Source: Cherax quadricarinatus (lineage: Eukaryota; Arthropoda; Malacostraca; Decapoda; Parastacidae). From it: a stretch of DNA of 64,000 nt. The notes below the pieces were generated by a model, which saw only the letters and a program-made list of their open reading frames with translations, searched no databases and was not told the origin of the DNA. Position 1 is the first letter of the stretch. Each line of letters opens with the position of its first letter. The DNA lies in NCBI RefSeq assembly GCF_038502225.1, contig NC_091355.1, positions 11,042,448-11,106,447 of the forward strand, given 5' to 3'. Position numbers and translations under genes: made by a program. This document shows positions 52,765 through 63,188 of this stretch, piece after piece.

Positions 52765-52801
52765 TGTAGGATCAGACACTACGCCAGTGTCTGATCCTAC
52801 A
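52765..52801. repeat. Perfect 16-bp inverted repeat
   Basis: TGTAGGATCAGACACT, loop ACGCC, then the exact reverse complement. Confidence 0.9.
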
Positions 52802-53039
52802 GAATACCTTCCTACATGACAGTACACGTGTGCAAGATGCAATACGCATGTACACCACGAGAGCCTATGTTCCAACATCATAACTATAAATGATATTCAA
52901 GAATACGTAACGAGCCACGCCACTTGCAAAACACATACACACAAACATATAATAGTAGTAGAATGACAGACTAATCATCGAGGGAAGTACTACTCTTAAT
53001 GATGTACAAAGTCTTGCACTCTGCCGTGATTACATTCAA

Positions 53040-53165
53040 AGAAATCTCTAAACCCTCAGAGGGAGGTTATACAACTGGGAAATGGGAAGTAATGAGGTTC
53101 GATCCAAGGAAAATGAAGTGGATTAACAGGCCTTAACTGTCATCACAACACCCCACCCCATTAAA
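53040..53165 (-). repeat. SINE-1 relic
   Basis: CTAAACCCTCAGAGGGAGGT, TATACAACTGGGAAATGGG and AATGAGGTTCGATCCAAGG in SINE-1 order. Confidence 0.5.
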
Positions 53166-53309
53166 AGAACATTCTGCCTTACAAGGAAGTTCTAGGACTT
53201 CTCTGCGGGTAAAGAGGGTTGTGGGCGAGATGTTTATGTACCGACCAAGACATTTACTAAGGAATAATATCAACTTCCCACCAGGTGAGGGTTCCTGGTG
53301 GAAAATATT

Positions 53310-53455
53310 ATATTTAAGAGGACGAGTTAAATCCACGAGGATTATATAGCACTTAAGGAACGTCAAGTAATCAGGTTTTACCTGAGGGGAAAAGAGGTCC
53401 AATTCCTTAGACCAAGAGCCCCTCATGGGAATCAATGAACCCCTCATTAAAGGTG
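53310..53455 (-). repeat. SINE-1 relic
   Basis: GAGTTAAATCCACGAGGATT, ATATAGCACTTAAGG, GAGGTCCAATTCCTTAGACC, AAGAGCCCCTCATGG and AACCCCTCATTAAAGG keep the full SINE-1 order. Confidence 0.65.
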
Positions 53456-53720
53456 TGGGTGGGAATTCATCAATGTTAACAAATTTTTCACTGGCACCAA
53501 ATTGTCTTTGATGGGTCTTACTAGCCATGGAGAAGCACTGTATCCCCACCAACTAATCCAGTGGTAAACGACCAAAGCCGTCATATAGTGCCTAAACCAC
53601 CAGTTTCGTGCTTGCTTCCCTAAACCCCAGTTTAGATTTACCGGGGTATCCTACGATAAATTCTACATAATGTATTATACAAAACCATCGTTAAAAATTA
53701 AATCAGTGCACGAAACCTGG

Positions 53721-53805
53721 AGTTTACCTGGAGTCTAATCATATATCCTCCGACTGGAGAGGGTTTCGGGGATCAACGCCCCCGCAGCCCGGTCTGAGTT
53801 CACAA
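53721..53805 (-). pseudogene. Family A 3' end fragment
   Basis: Antisense CCTGGAGTTTACCTGGAG (terminal repeat) followed by GGGGATCAACGCCCCCGCAG and CCCGGTCTGAG, the end of ORF2. Confidence 0.75.
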
Positions 53806-54910
53806 CACTATCTAGACCTCGGCTGTCACAGTGGTTCAAGCGTCATTTTCACACCAGATGCCAGCCAGATAAATACAAAAACTGAAAATATTGCCTGCAT
53901 ACGTTCAAATCTCCCACCGAGGTTCTAATGTCAAATATTTAACAAATGTATTGAATATCGTAAAACAGGATAAGAGATTAATCGTAAATGTAAACACAGC
54001 GATCGAATCGGGGGACGCGAGTTAATAAGTAAACACAAACTTCATCTGTTTGGAGAAATATTAATTTCAAACTGTACTTATATTTCGGACGATTCACGAT
54101 TCGAGAAAGGTATCCCTGTAGTGCACAACCCCAGTCCCCATGTAGCTCACTAAACCCGAAAAACCATAGTGAAGAATGCAGTATAAGTTCGCAATGCGTT
54201 GAAGATTTAAGTGAAAAAGAAAAGACATTCACAAGTTATAACACACATTAATATTACAATTTTTTTTAAATAAAAATTGACGAATTATGACACAGCCCAA
54301 AACAAATTAAGATTTTCCACCAAGGAAGATCAACTTCAAAACTTTAAAGTCAGACTGAAGAAGAATTCTGTAATTCTCGTAGAGATCAATATCCCATAAT
54401 ATAAGTCCGAAACCGATTAGAATTGGCATTATCAGATTGAACGTCTGAACCTAATCAGTCTTCAGAGGAATTCACAAATTTACTAAGGTCAAATAAACTA
54501 TAAACTTGCTCAAAATAGTTTTGCTGAACCTGACTCTAGATCACTCTGTACAAATAATATCTAAGTTATTGTAACTGTGTTATGGTCAACGCATTGCTTG
54601 TTGAAGATATGGTAGTGCAGTGGGAAATAAGCTGGCCCAATCATGGCCAATTATTATAGAATACTTTGAATTATTAATAAATTTTACTTCCTGATCAAAT
54701 ATGGCTGAGACATATAGAGGATGATTTTCCTAATTGTTCAAAAATGACGACATTTACAGACCTTCCTCGGCTAATTAAATCATTCTTAACTTTCCAACAA
54801 ATTTCAATACAACAGATAATAGACGGTAATTGTCCTTACTTTGATGTTCTAATTACTACTTATGTCATAACCAACAAGTGAAAATATTTATCAATGTTCC
54901 CCCTGAGCTG
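53806..54910. other. AT-rich intergenic, no gene seen
   Basis: No recognised repeats, RNA genes or protein domains. Confidence 0.4.
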
Positions 54911-54946
54911 AGAGTCTACTCACCTATTTGTGGTTGCAGGGGTCGA

Positions 54947-55107
54947 TTATTATTATAATCAAGGGGGAAGCGCTAAACCCGGAGGATTATACAGCGCCTG
55001 GGGGGGGATGTGGAAGGCATTCAGGCTTAATTCGGGGAATTGGAGCACAGATCCAATTCCCTAAATCAAGAGCCCCTCACCAACATCAAGGAACCTTCCT
55101 TGAGGGG
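54947..55107 (-). repeat. SINE-1 in the family B 3' end, 12-bp TSD
   Basis: Flanked by TGCAGGGGTCGA at 54935-54946 and 55108-55119. Same words and about the same length (161 bp) as 41197-41360, to which it is nearly identical. Confidence 0.9.
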
Positions 55108-55153
55108 TGCAGGGGTCGAGTCATAGCTCCTGGCCCCGCCTCTTCACTGATCG

Positions 55154-56672
55154 CTAATAGGTCCTCTCTCTACCTGCTCCATGAGCTTTATCAAACCTCA
55201 TCTTAAAACAATGTATGGTTCCTGCCTCCACTACGTCACTAGCCAGAGTATTCCACTTCCTGACAATTATGACTAAATAAATACTTCCTAACATCTCTGA
55301 CTTATCTGAATCTTCAACTTTCAATTGTGACCCCTTGTTTCTGTGTCCCATCTCTGGAACATTCTGTCTCTGTCCACCTTGTTAATTCCTCGCAGTATTT
55401 TGTATGTTGTTATCATGTCTTCCCTAATCCTCCTGTCCTCCAGTGTCGTCAGGTCGATTTCCCTTAACTTTTCTTCGTAGGACATTCCCCTTAACTCTGG
55501 AATTAGTCTTGTTACAAACCTTTGCAGTTTCTCTAATTTCTTGACCTGCTTGACCAGGTATGAGTTCAAAACTGGTGCTGTATAGTCCAGGATGGACCAG
55601 ACGTACATGGTGTACATTGTCTTGAACGATTCCTTACTGAGGTATCGGAACGCTATTCTCAGGTTTGCTAGGCGCCCATATGCTGCAGCAGTTATCTGAC
55701 TGATGTGCGCTTCAGGAGATGTGCTCGGTATTATACTCACCCCAAGATTCTTTTCCTTGAGCGAGGTTTGCAGTCCTTGGCTACCTAGCCTATACTCTGT
55801 CTGCGGTCTTTGCCCTTCCCCGATCTTCATGACTTTGCATTTGACGGGGTTAAATTCTAGGAGCCAGTTGCTGGACCACACATCCAGCCTATCCAGGTCT
55901 CTTTGTAGTCCTGCCTGATCCTCGTCCGATTTAATTCTCCTCATTAACTTCACATCATCTGCAAACGGACACTTCTAAGTCTATCCCTTCCGCCATGTCG
56001 TTCACGTATACCAAAACCAGCACTGGTCCTAGGACTGATCCCTGTGGAACCCCGCTCGTCACAGGTGCCCACTCTGACACCTCGTCACGTACCATGATTC
56101 GTTGTTGACTCCCTGTTAAGTATTCTCTGATCCATTGCAGTGCTCTTCCTGTTATGTTTACCTGATCCTCTAACTTCTGCACTAATCTCTTGTGAGGAAC
56201 TGTCGAAGTCTTCTTGCAGTCCAAGAAAATGCAATCTACCCACCCCTCCCTCTTGTCTTACTTCCGTTACCTTGTCATAAAACTCCAATAGGTTTGTGAC
56301 ACAGGATTTTTCTTCCCTGGATCCGTGCTGGTTGTCGTTTATAAGCTTGTTCCATTCCAGGTGCTCCACCACTCTCTTCCTGATAATCTCCATGACTTTG
56401 CACACTATACACGTCAGTGACACTGGTCTGTAGTTTAGTGCCTCGTGTCTGTCTCCTTTCTTAAAAATGGGGACTACATTTGCCGTCTTCCATACCTCAG
56501 GTAGTGGCCCAGTTTCAGCGGATGTGTTGAAAATTGCTGTTAGACACAAACACAGCACTTCTTTTCCCTCTCTAAGGACCCACGGAAAGATGCCCGGTCC
56601 CACCGCCTTTGAGGTATCAAGTTCACTTAACAGCTTCATTTCCTCCTCGGTTGTGTGCATTTCATCCAGCAC
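55154..56672 (-). pseudogene. Family B RT pseudogene
   Basis: Frames 56085-56672 (SKAVGPGIFPWVLREGKE, ALNYRPVSLTCIVCK, RKRVVEHLEWNKLINDN, EEKSCVTNLLEFYDKV), 55955-56224 ([32 protein letters not shown]), 55321-55953 (KLMRRIKSDEDQAGLQRDLD, LEFNPVKCKVMKIGEGQR, AAAYGRLANLRIAFRYLSKE, YVWSILDYTAPVLNSY, PELRGMSYEEKLREI) and 55154-55351. The FADD motif is lost at a frameshift near 55955. Because most blocks are complete it serves as a near-consensus for the other family B pieces. Confidence 0.85.
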
Positions 56673-56856
56673 TTTTTGATATATCCCTACCCCTCCTCCC
56701 TATTTTGACTTCCCGGAGTCCTTTCTGTCTCCACTGTAAATACTTCCTTAAATCTCATGTTGAGCTCCTCAAATACTTCTTGGTCGTTTCTTGCGAGCTC
56801 CCCACCTTCCTTCCTCAGCCTGATTACCTGGTTCTTGTGATTGAAATCACCCATGT

Positions 56857-56894
56857 GAGCTCACACGGGTGATTGAAATCACCCGTGTGAGCTC
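56857..56894. repeat. Perfect 38-bp palindrome within a tandem duplication
   Basis: Arms GAGCTCACACGGGTGATT and its exact reverse complement around a central GA. It overlaps a direct duplication (GTGATTGAAATCACCC at 56838 and 56869) and a second, one-mismatch palindrome centred on GAGCTC at 56857-56862. Confidence 0.9.
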
Positions 56895-56936
56895 TTCTGG
56901 CCACCTCAGCTAGTGTGTCCACCATTACCCTGTTAC

Positions 56937-56959
56937 TGTGTGTGTGTGTGTGTGTGTGT
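56937..56959. repeat. Short GT microsatellite
   Basis: About 11 GT units. Confidence 0.9.
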
Positions 56960-57027
56960 AATGCCTTACGTCACTATTCATTAGTACCGATTTCTGAGTT
57001 TGCTTTACTGGTTCTCACTCGCTGATT

Positions 57028-57290
57028 AATATAATAAAAAAGAAGCGCTAACCCACCCCTGGCTGCCTTCAAGAGAGCTGGACAGATACCTAAAGTCAGT
57101 GCCGGATCAGCCGGGCTGTGGCTCGTACGTCGGACTGCGTGCGGCCAGCAGTAACAGCCTAGTTGATCAGGCCCTGATCCATCGGGAGGCCTGGTCATGG
57201 ACCGGGCCGCGGGGGCGTTGATCCCCGGAATAACCTCCAGGTAACCCACCAGGGTCATACAGCGCCGCTCTCAATGACAAAGCAATTAGG
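57028..57290 (-). repeat. SINE-1 relic interrupted by a family A fragment
   Basis: TAATATAATAAAAAAGAAGC, GCTAACCCACC at the left and CCACCAGGGTCATACAGCGC at the right are adjacent parts of SINE-1, separated by a family A end at 57058-57241. Confidence 0.7.
57058..57241 (+). mobile_element. Family A 3' end (184 bp) inserted in SINE-1, TSD up to 9 bp
   Basis: Encodes PLAAFKRAGQ-like, PGCGSYVGLRAA and LVDQALIHREA, then the ORF2 stop and AACCTCCAGGTAA. TAACCCACC occurs at 57049-57057 and 57242-57250; because the element itself may end in TAA, the true TSD is 6-9 bp. Almost identical to 38555-38738 of A1. Confidence 0.8.
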
Positions 57291-57334
57291 TCATTTGAAG
57301 AAGTTAGAGCCTCGGATGTTTTAGCATTGACCAT

Positions 57335-57440
57335 CCCCCAAGATGCGACCCATAACAGTCGACTAACACCCAGGTACCTACTTACTGGTAGGTGAACAGA
57401 GGCAACGAGTGTAAGGAGACTTGCCCATACGTTTCGCCCT
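57335..57440 (-). repeat. SINE-2 fragment
   Basis: CCCCAAGATGCGACCCATAA, CAGTCGACTAACACCCAGG, TACCTACTTACTGG and AAGGAGACTTGCCCATACG match the middle of 16161-16440. Confidence 0.65.
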
Positions 57441-58051
<611 letters not shown>

Positions 58052-58365
58052 TGCGTGCGCGCCCACACACACATCCAAGTTCTATAGAAAAAAATATGTA
58101 TTATTGTCAGGGATAAACATTACCAACATGAAATCATTTTAATAGCATATTTTGCTGTCATAAAATCTTTTCATGCAGTTCAGACGTCAATAAAGCTTCG
58201 TGCTGGCTTGTTATGGTAAGTTATAATAAAATATGTATGCGAGAGTGGGCGTTGATAAGGCTTACTGATATATACTAATACCAATAGATTAGCAGTCAAA
58301 ACTAAACCTAAGGATAATACTGAGAAATACCGGTATGTATTTTCCTCCTTGCAAACAGTAACCAG

Positions 58366-58412
58366 CCTGCGGGGGCGCTGACCCCTGAAACCCTCTCCAG
58401 GTAAACTCCAGG
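58366..58412 (+). repeat. Family A 3' terminus
   Basis: CCTGCGGGGGCGCTGACCCC, TGAAACCCTCTCC and AGGTAAACTCCAGGG; only the last about 45 bases of family A. Confidence 0.7.
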
Positions 58413-59220
58413 GTCTGGGAAAGTGTGAAAAACTGGTAAAATTGCACATTAAATATAATTACATAAAGAGGAGAACTGTAAAGTCAAACTTTCTATCCAC
58501 CTCAAACTTTGAAAGTAATTTTCATCCAAGTCAGAACATCCTTGCATTATGCTTGAAACTAAAATCCCTTTTGAGAATCAGGTAACAAATCGGATGTTTC
58601 CTACTTCTGATATACCTTTGATGAGTTCCGAGTTTTTCTATTTCCAGAGCCTAAGAAGGTAGGCTGGACCAAAGAAAGCAACATTCACCATCAATCAATA
58701 TCTGCTTTTCCAGAAGTGCACAGACATCACCATGCAAATGTAACACCAAACCGCAGTAATCCCACCCCAGTGTACTTGCCACCTCCAGAACGTAAGTTCA
58801 TCTAGCCAATTTCCCCTGAATCCCGTCAGAAATGTTACCTTACACTCTAGTAGTAGGTCGTATCCACAAAACCACTTGTCTCCAATCAACACGCATGCCT
58901 GCAGGATGCTCAAATCCTTACCTCTAAAAACTTCATAATCTTCCCTTAATACCTTTTACATGTCCTTCCATACACCCTAGATTTATACACTAACAACCTA
59001 TCTTGCTTCATCGTGTCCAGAACCATGTCATCATCCTCTACTGTCTCCTGAATTGTACTTATCATACCAACATACATCTAAGTACATCACTGCCTCCTCA
59101 CCAATATCGAAAACGCCGTCACACTCGTGCAAAAATACTAAATCACAATACTTTGGCATTAATAATTTTATATCTGTTGACACTTTTCTTTCCACCTTCA
59201 AAAATATCAGTTACTTTTTT
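58413..59220. other. Intergenic, no gene seen
   Basis: No recognised repeat or protein domain. Confidence 0.4.
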
Positions 59221-60905
59221 AAGAACATAAGAAAGGAACACTGCAACAGGCCTACTGACCCATGCGGAACAGGTCCATGTCCCCCCCCCGGATTAGCCCA
59301 ATGACCAACCCAGTCTGGTCACCTACACTCAAGGAAGGAGCACGGCACCAGACCCAGCAGCACAAGCTAGTCAGGTCCAACTCACACCCACCCACACCCA
59401 CTCATGTATTTATCTAACCTATTTTTAAAACTACACAACGTTTTTGCCGGAATAACTGTACTCGGGAGTTTGTTCCACTCATCCACAACTATTACCAAAC
59501 CAGTGCTTTATTTCCTGTTTTCCATTTATACACCTCGATCATATCCCCCCTAATTCTACGGCTTTCGAGAGAGTGCAGATTCAGGGCCCTCAGTCTATCC
59601 TCATAGGGAAGATTTCTGATACATGGGATCATCTTTGTCATCTTCCTCTGTATGTTTTCCAGAGCATTTATATCCATTCTGTAATACGGTGACCAGAACT
59701 GAGCAGCATAGTCTAAATGAGGCCTAACCAAGGACATATAGAGTTGAAGAACAACCTGAGGACTTCTATTATTTATACTTCTAGATGTGAAGCCAAGAAT
59801 TCTGTTAGCTTTATTGCGAACACTAATGCACTGTTGTGTTGGTTTTAGATTACTGCTAACCAGAACTAAATCCTTTTCGCAATCAGTAGAATTAAGATCT
59901 AAATTATTTAGTTTATATGTCGCATGGTTATTTACCTGGCCAACATTTAGAACTTTGCATTTGTCAATATTAAACTGCATCTGCCACTTCTCCGACCATT
60001 GCATCAGTCTATTCAAATCATCCTGGAGTGCTCTAGTGTCCTCATTAGAATGAATTGGACGGCCTACTTTGGTGTCATCAGCAAATTTGCTTATGTCGCT
60101 ATTTATTCCCTCATCTACGTCGTTTGTAAATTGTGAACAACAACGGGCCCAACACTGACCCCTGAGGAACACCGCTTGTGACGTGCCCCCATTCTGATTT
60201 CTCCCCATTTATGCAAACTCTCTGCTGTCTATTTGTCAGCCATGCCTCTACCCTATTCCGTGTGCCTCAAGTTTCCTCCTCAATAGCCTCTGGTGTGGAA
60301 CTCTATCGAAAGCCTTACTGAAGTCCATATACACAATATCATATTCATTACCATGATCTACCTCCTCAAACACCTTAGTGAAAAAAGTTAGTAAATTCGT
60401 AAGACAGGAACGCCCCTTTGTAAAAACCGTGTTGAGATTCATCAATCAATCTGTGCCTATCAAGATGGCTAGGAATTGCTTCGGCAATTATCGATTCCAT
60501 AAATTTTCCCACTATGGAGGTAAGGCTTATTGGTCTATAGTTCGAAGCCAAGAACCTGTCACCTGCCTTGTAAATAGGCATTACATTTGCCATTTTCCAC
60601 TTATCAGGCACTATGCCAGTTTGTAGTGATATGTTAAAAAGATTAGCAAAAGGTATGCTAAGTTCCTCTTTACATTCCTTTAACACCCTTGCAAACAGTT
60701 CATCAGGACCTGGGGATTTGTTAGGTTTTAGTTTCTCTATTTGTCTGAGGATGGCCATGTCACTAGTTACCGCAATCGTGCATAGTTTGTCATCATCCTG
60801 TTCTACATAATCTATTATTTCAGGAATATCGCTAGTATTTTCCTGGGTGAAAACAGAGGAAGTAGGTATTGAGAATTTCACACGTATCCTTATCACTGTC
60901 AGTGA
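59221..60905 (-). mobile_element. Family D non-LTR retrotransposon, second copy with internal deletion
   Basis: Same layout as 26352-28485: it starts upstream of IPTSSVFTQENTSDIPE near 60880 and ends in TTCTTATGTTCTT near 59221. Part of the C-terminal region present in the other copy (about 120-130 bases, near 59500) is deleted. No PLE insertion, so this copy defines the empty site for 27118-27401. Confidence 0.87.
59492..60896 (-). pseudogene. Family D RT pseudogene
   Basis: Frames 60375-60896 (LKPNKSPGPDELFARVLKEC, NYRPISLTSIVGKFMES, SHLDRHRLIDESQHGF), 60248-60445 (KGRSCLTNLLTFFTKVFEEV, YMDFSKAFDRVPHQRL) and 59492-60208 (SKFADDTKVGRPIHSNED, QMQFNIDKCKVLNVGQ, FTSRSINNRSPQVVLQLYMS, LVRPHLDYAAQFWSPYY, LHSLESRRIRGDMIEVYKW). 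Catalytic FADD is kept. Frameshifts lie near 60430 and 60170-60260, where part of the [13 protein letters not shown] block is out of frame. Confidence 0.85.
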
Positions 60906-61039
60906 TTTTCATTATAACAATGAAAAAATTCAATATTTTCCTAATTTTTTTAAGTGTTATTAAATATTTTCTACAATCCTCTAAAAAAGAAATGCGTGTT
61001 TAGGATAGTCCAATTTAATAAAAAAAATCCAACAATTCC
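60906..61039. other. Short AT-rich spacer
   Basis: No feature beyond T- and A-rich runs. Confidence 0.3.
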
Positions 61040-61423
61040 AGGCTTTAAAAAAACTTTATTGCATTGACAATTTTGCCAACATAAACTAAACCCAACAGGT
61101 ACGATCCTGGCAGTAAAATGCATCAGTAATTAAATTCTGAAGCCATTCAGGAGACGCATATATTTTGATCGTGAAGATTAAACGGGAAACAAAATTTCAC
61201 AATAAATGGTCAAATCTGCACCTACCGACTTGAATTTCACGCTCCATCGTCGTCAAATTAGGAGGTGCCTCTTTTGAACGTTTGAAGCTTTCCCAATGAG
61301 TTTTACAAGTTATCTGAGGATGCTGGAATGGGTTCAGCAACTTTGGTCACAGGGCACTTGTACATGTTAATTGTTCCCAGAATTTGGCACTCCTTACCGC
61401 GCACAATAGTTCTGTGGGGTTCT
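61040..61423 (-). CDS. Candidate terminal exon and 3' UTR of an unidentified host gene
   Basis: On the minus strand a pyrimidine-rich tract leads to TTCATAATTAG, a good splice acceptor ending at 61424. The frame then reads (R)EPHRTIVRGKECQILG, TINMYKCPVTKVAEP, IPASSDNL and stops at 61303-61305 (about 40 codons, coding-like composition). A roughly 240-base 3' UTR follows, with AATAAA at 61060-61055. I do not recognise the protein. A possible upstream exon lies at about 61650-61780 on the same strand (see its own entry), but the reading phases do not join it unambiguously. Confidence 0.45.
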
Positions 61424-61649
61424 CTAATTATGAACAAAATTAAATAAAAAAAAGTAAGAAAAAAATCAGGTAATCCCTTAACGGTACTCCATCGTGCATA
61501 CCTAATTGTATTCAAGCCGAGGGTCGTTCGGCAGAGTACATAAAGTAACAAATAAAGCCACTTGCATAAATAAAACAAATACTGTCATACCAAATTTAAA
61601 TAAACAGCATCGGTTTAAAAAAAATCACTAATAACAAAACTCTTCTAAA

Positions 61650-61780
61650 CGTTCCGAGATCCCTACAAGCACCTCGGTAATTATAAATGCCACGAAGAAA
61701 GCAAAGAGGCCTATGCCGTGAGCTAACAGATAAAATATGTCCCATTGCCAGTTGCACGTCACAAGCTACACAGGAAAGTA
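61650..61780 (-). CDS. Possible internal exon, uncertain
   Basis: On the minus strand a pyrimidine tract TTGCTCCTACTTTCCTGTGT plus AG is followed by an open stretch. One frame gives a hydrophobic segment (FYLLAHGIGLFAFFVAFIIT) that could be a membrane helix; another gives CDVQLAMGHILS, whose end would join 61423 in phase using GAG/GTGCTT as donor. The two alternatives cannot be separated from sequence alone. Confidence 0.2.
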
Positions 61781-62198
61781 GGAGCAACACTGATACGGAC
61801 ACTTCGCCTGGTCTGAATTGTAGCTTAGGCTGCAGCCTAGCGTGCACGATTCAAAAGGGAAATTGCGTGATACTGGCGTGATGTACAGATGGATGCCGCA
61901 TATAACGGTATTGGCACATAATATATATACTACACAAATATTGCACAACTGACACAGGTACCTATGGGCGATATGCGAGTGCTTAATCCTTAACCGACAT
62001 TAATTCTAAATGACAATTCCTGCTGAAGGAGGGCCAAGAAGCCACGACCTCCCGACATTGTATAACTTGCTTCTCGTCTGTAGAACCCACCACTCCCAAA
62101 TATGTATATGTAGATGTGGCCCATGACTTCATTAATAGATAAAGCTTGTCATAGCAGCCTTTGCCTAGGCACTGCCCTTACATTTCCCGTTGTGCAGA
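61781..62198. other. Intergenic, no gene seen
   Basis: No recognised feature. Confidence 0.35.
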
Positions 62199-62208
62199 AC
62201 GTTAAAAA

Positions 62209-62249
62209 TATTATTATCAACATAAGCGCTAAACCACAGCAGCGCTAAT
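62209..62249 (-). repeat. 5'-truncated SINE-1 with imperfect 10-bp TSD
   Basis: TATTATTATCAACATAAGCG, CTAAACCACAGC is the SINE-1 3' end. ACGTTAAAAA (62199-62208) and ACGTTGAAAA (62250-62259) look like a TSD. Confidence 0.6.
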
Positions 62250-62259
62250 ACGTTGAAAA

Positions 62260-63105
62260 GAGCTACCCACTCCTGGATCTTTTTGATCACGAGGTTGACA
62301 AAGGCATACTGGGTCAGGGCAAACAGAACATGAGTTGGGTATGGGGACAGACAAGCATCACCGGGCCCGGGCAGGGTACGGGACAGAGAAGTAATGTGGG
62401 CGTTACGAGAATTTTTGCCGATACCCAATTTTAGGCTTAACATCAAAATTAACAGATTACCAATCATACTGGTACTGATAACGTCAAAATTAGCCGATAC
62501 TTACTGATATTTTCGCATATCCTGGCAAATGATAGGATGTGCCAGGGCAGTGTATGGTACAAAACCATCACAAGGGCAGTGTGTAGGTCACAGACCATCA
62601 CAGGGACAGGATACGAGACACACACCAGCGTCATGGGGGTTGTGACACAAATGAATGGGCTGCCACTTGTCAAGGAATCAAAGCAGTGGAGCACACAACG
62701 CCCAGTCTTCACATGGTGTGACGCAGCCACAATCAATACATTCCCTCACACTGTGTGACTTAACAGTAAAGGAAGAGCCAGGGGAAAGACAGTGGGGAGA
62801 AATCTGAGAATTGTAGAAGAGACTGGAGTGAAAAGGAGGTCAAGAGAAGTGGAGAGAAAGAAGGAATGAAGAAGATACAAGGAAGGAGTTAAGAAGGAAA
62901 GGGTATGGAAGTGGAAAGGAGCAATAAAATGGATATAGAGTATGAGGGGGGACAGGCCCATCTGTTTCCTGTAAAGAAAAATCATTGTCCGTTTTCTTTC
63001 GTCTCCCCTCCAATGTTAACATTTATATCCTATCTACGCTATTATCAGCCATGCCTATTTTTTAAATCTAACATCTTATCAAGACAATGTTATTGCTCAC
63101 GAATT
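62260..63105. other. Intergenic, no gene seen
   Basis: Degenerate GATAC/TACTGATA words near 62430-62510 and a purine-rich stretch at 62770-62960. No gene. Confidence 0.4.
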
Positions 63106-63119
63106 TGTCAGTAAAAATC

Positions 63120-63175
63120 GCCGGGTCACCATCTGGAGAAGACCAGGGCCGGAAGTACCGGCGAATCATCAAGAA
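63120..63175. mobile_element. 56-bp insertion with perfect 13-bp TSD
   Basis: GTCAGTAAAAATC lies on both sides (63107-63119 and 63176-63188). The insert includes GGAGAAGACCAGGGCCGGAA and TACCGGCGAATCATCAAGAA. I do not know its source family. Confidence 0.6.
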
Positions 63176-63188
63176 GTCAGTAAAAATC

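Larger units (their letters stand above)
54915..56840 (-). mobile_element. Family B non-LTR retrotransposon, RT part to 3' end, split by SINE-1
   Basis: Minus-strand copy. Its 3' terminus CACCTATTTGTGGTTGCAGG (antisense of CAACCACAAATAGGTG) lies at 54920-54946, interrupted by SINE-1 at 54947-55107, and resumes at 55108. RT pieces occupy 55154-56672 and a weaker upstream part reaches about 56840. It is the best family B RT in the window, but no endonuclease is present. Confidence 0.87.

Noticed and set aside
62165..62467. 100-codon hydrophobic minus-strand ORF
   Set aside because: It spans a SINE-1 insertion and has no splice signals, so it is probably chance.
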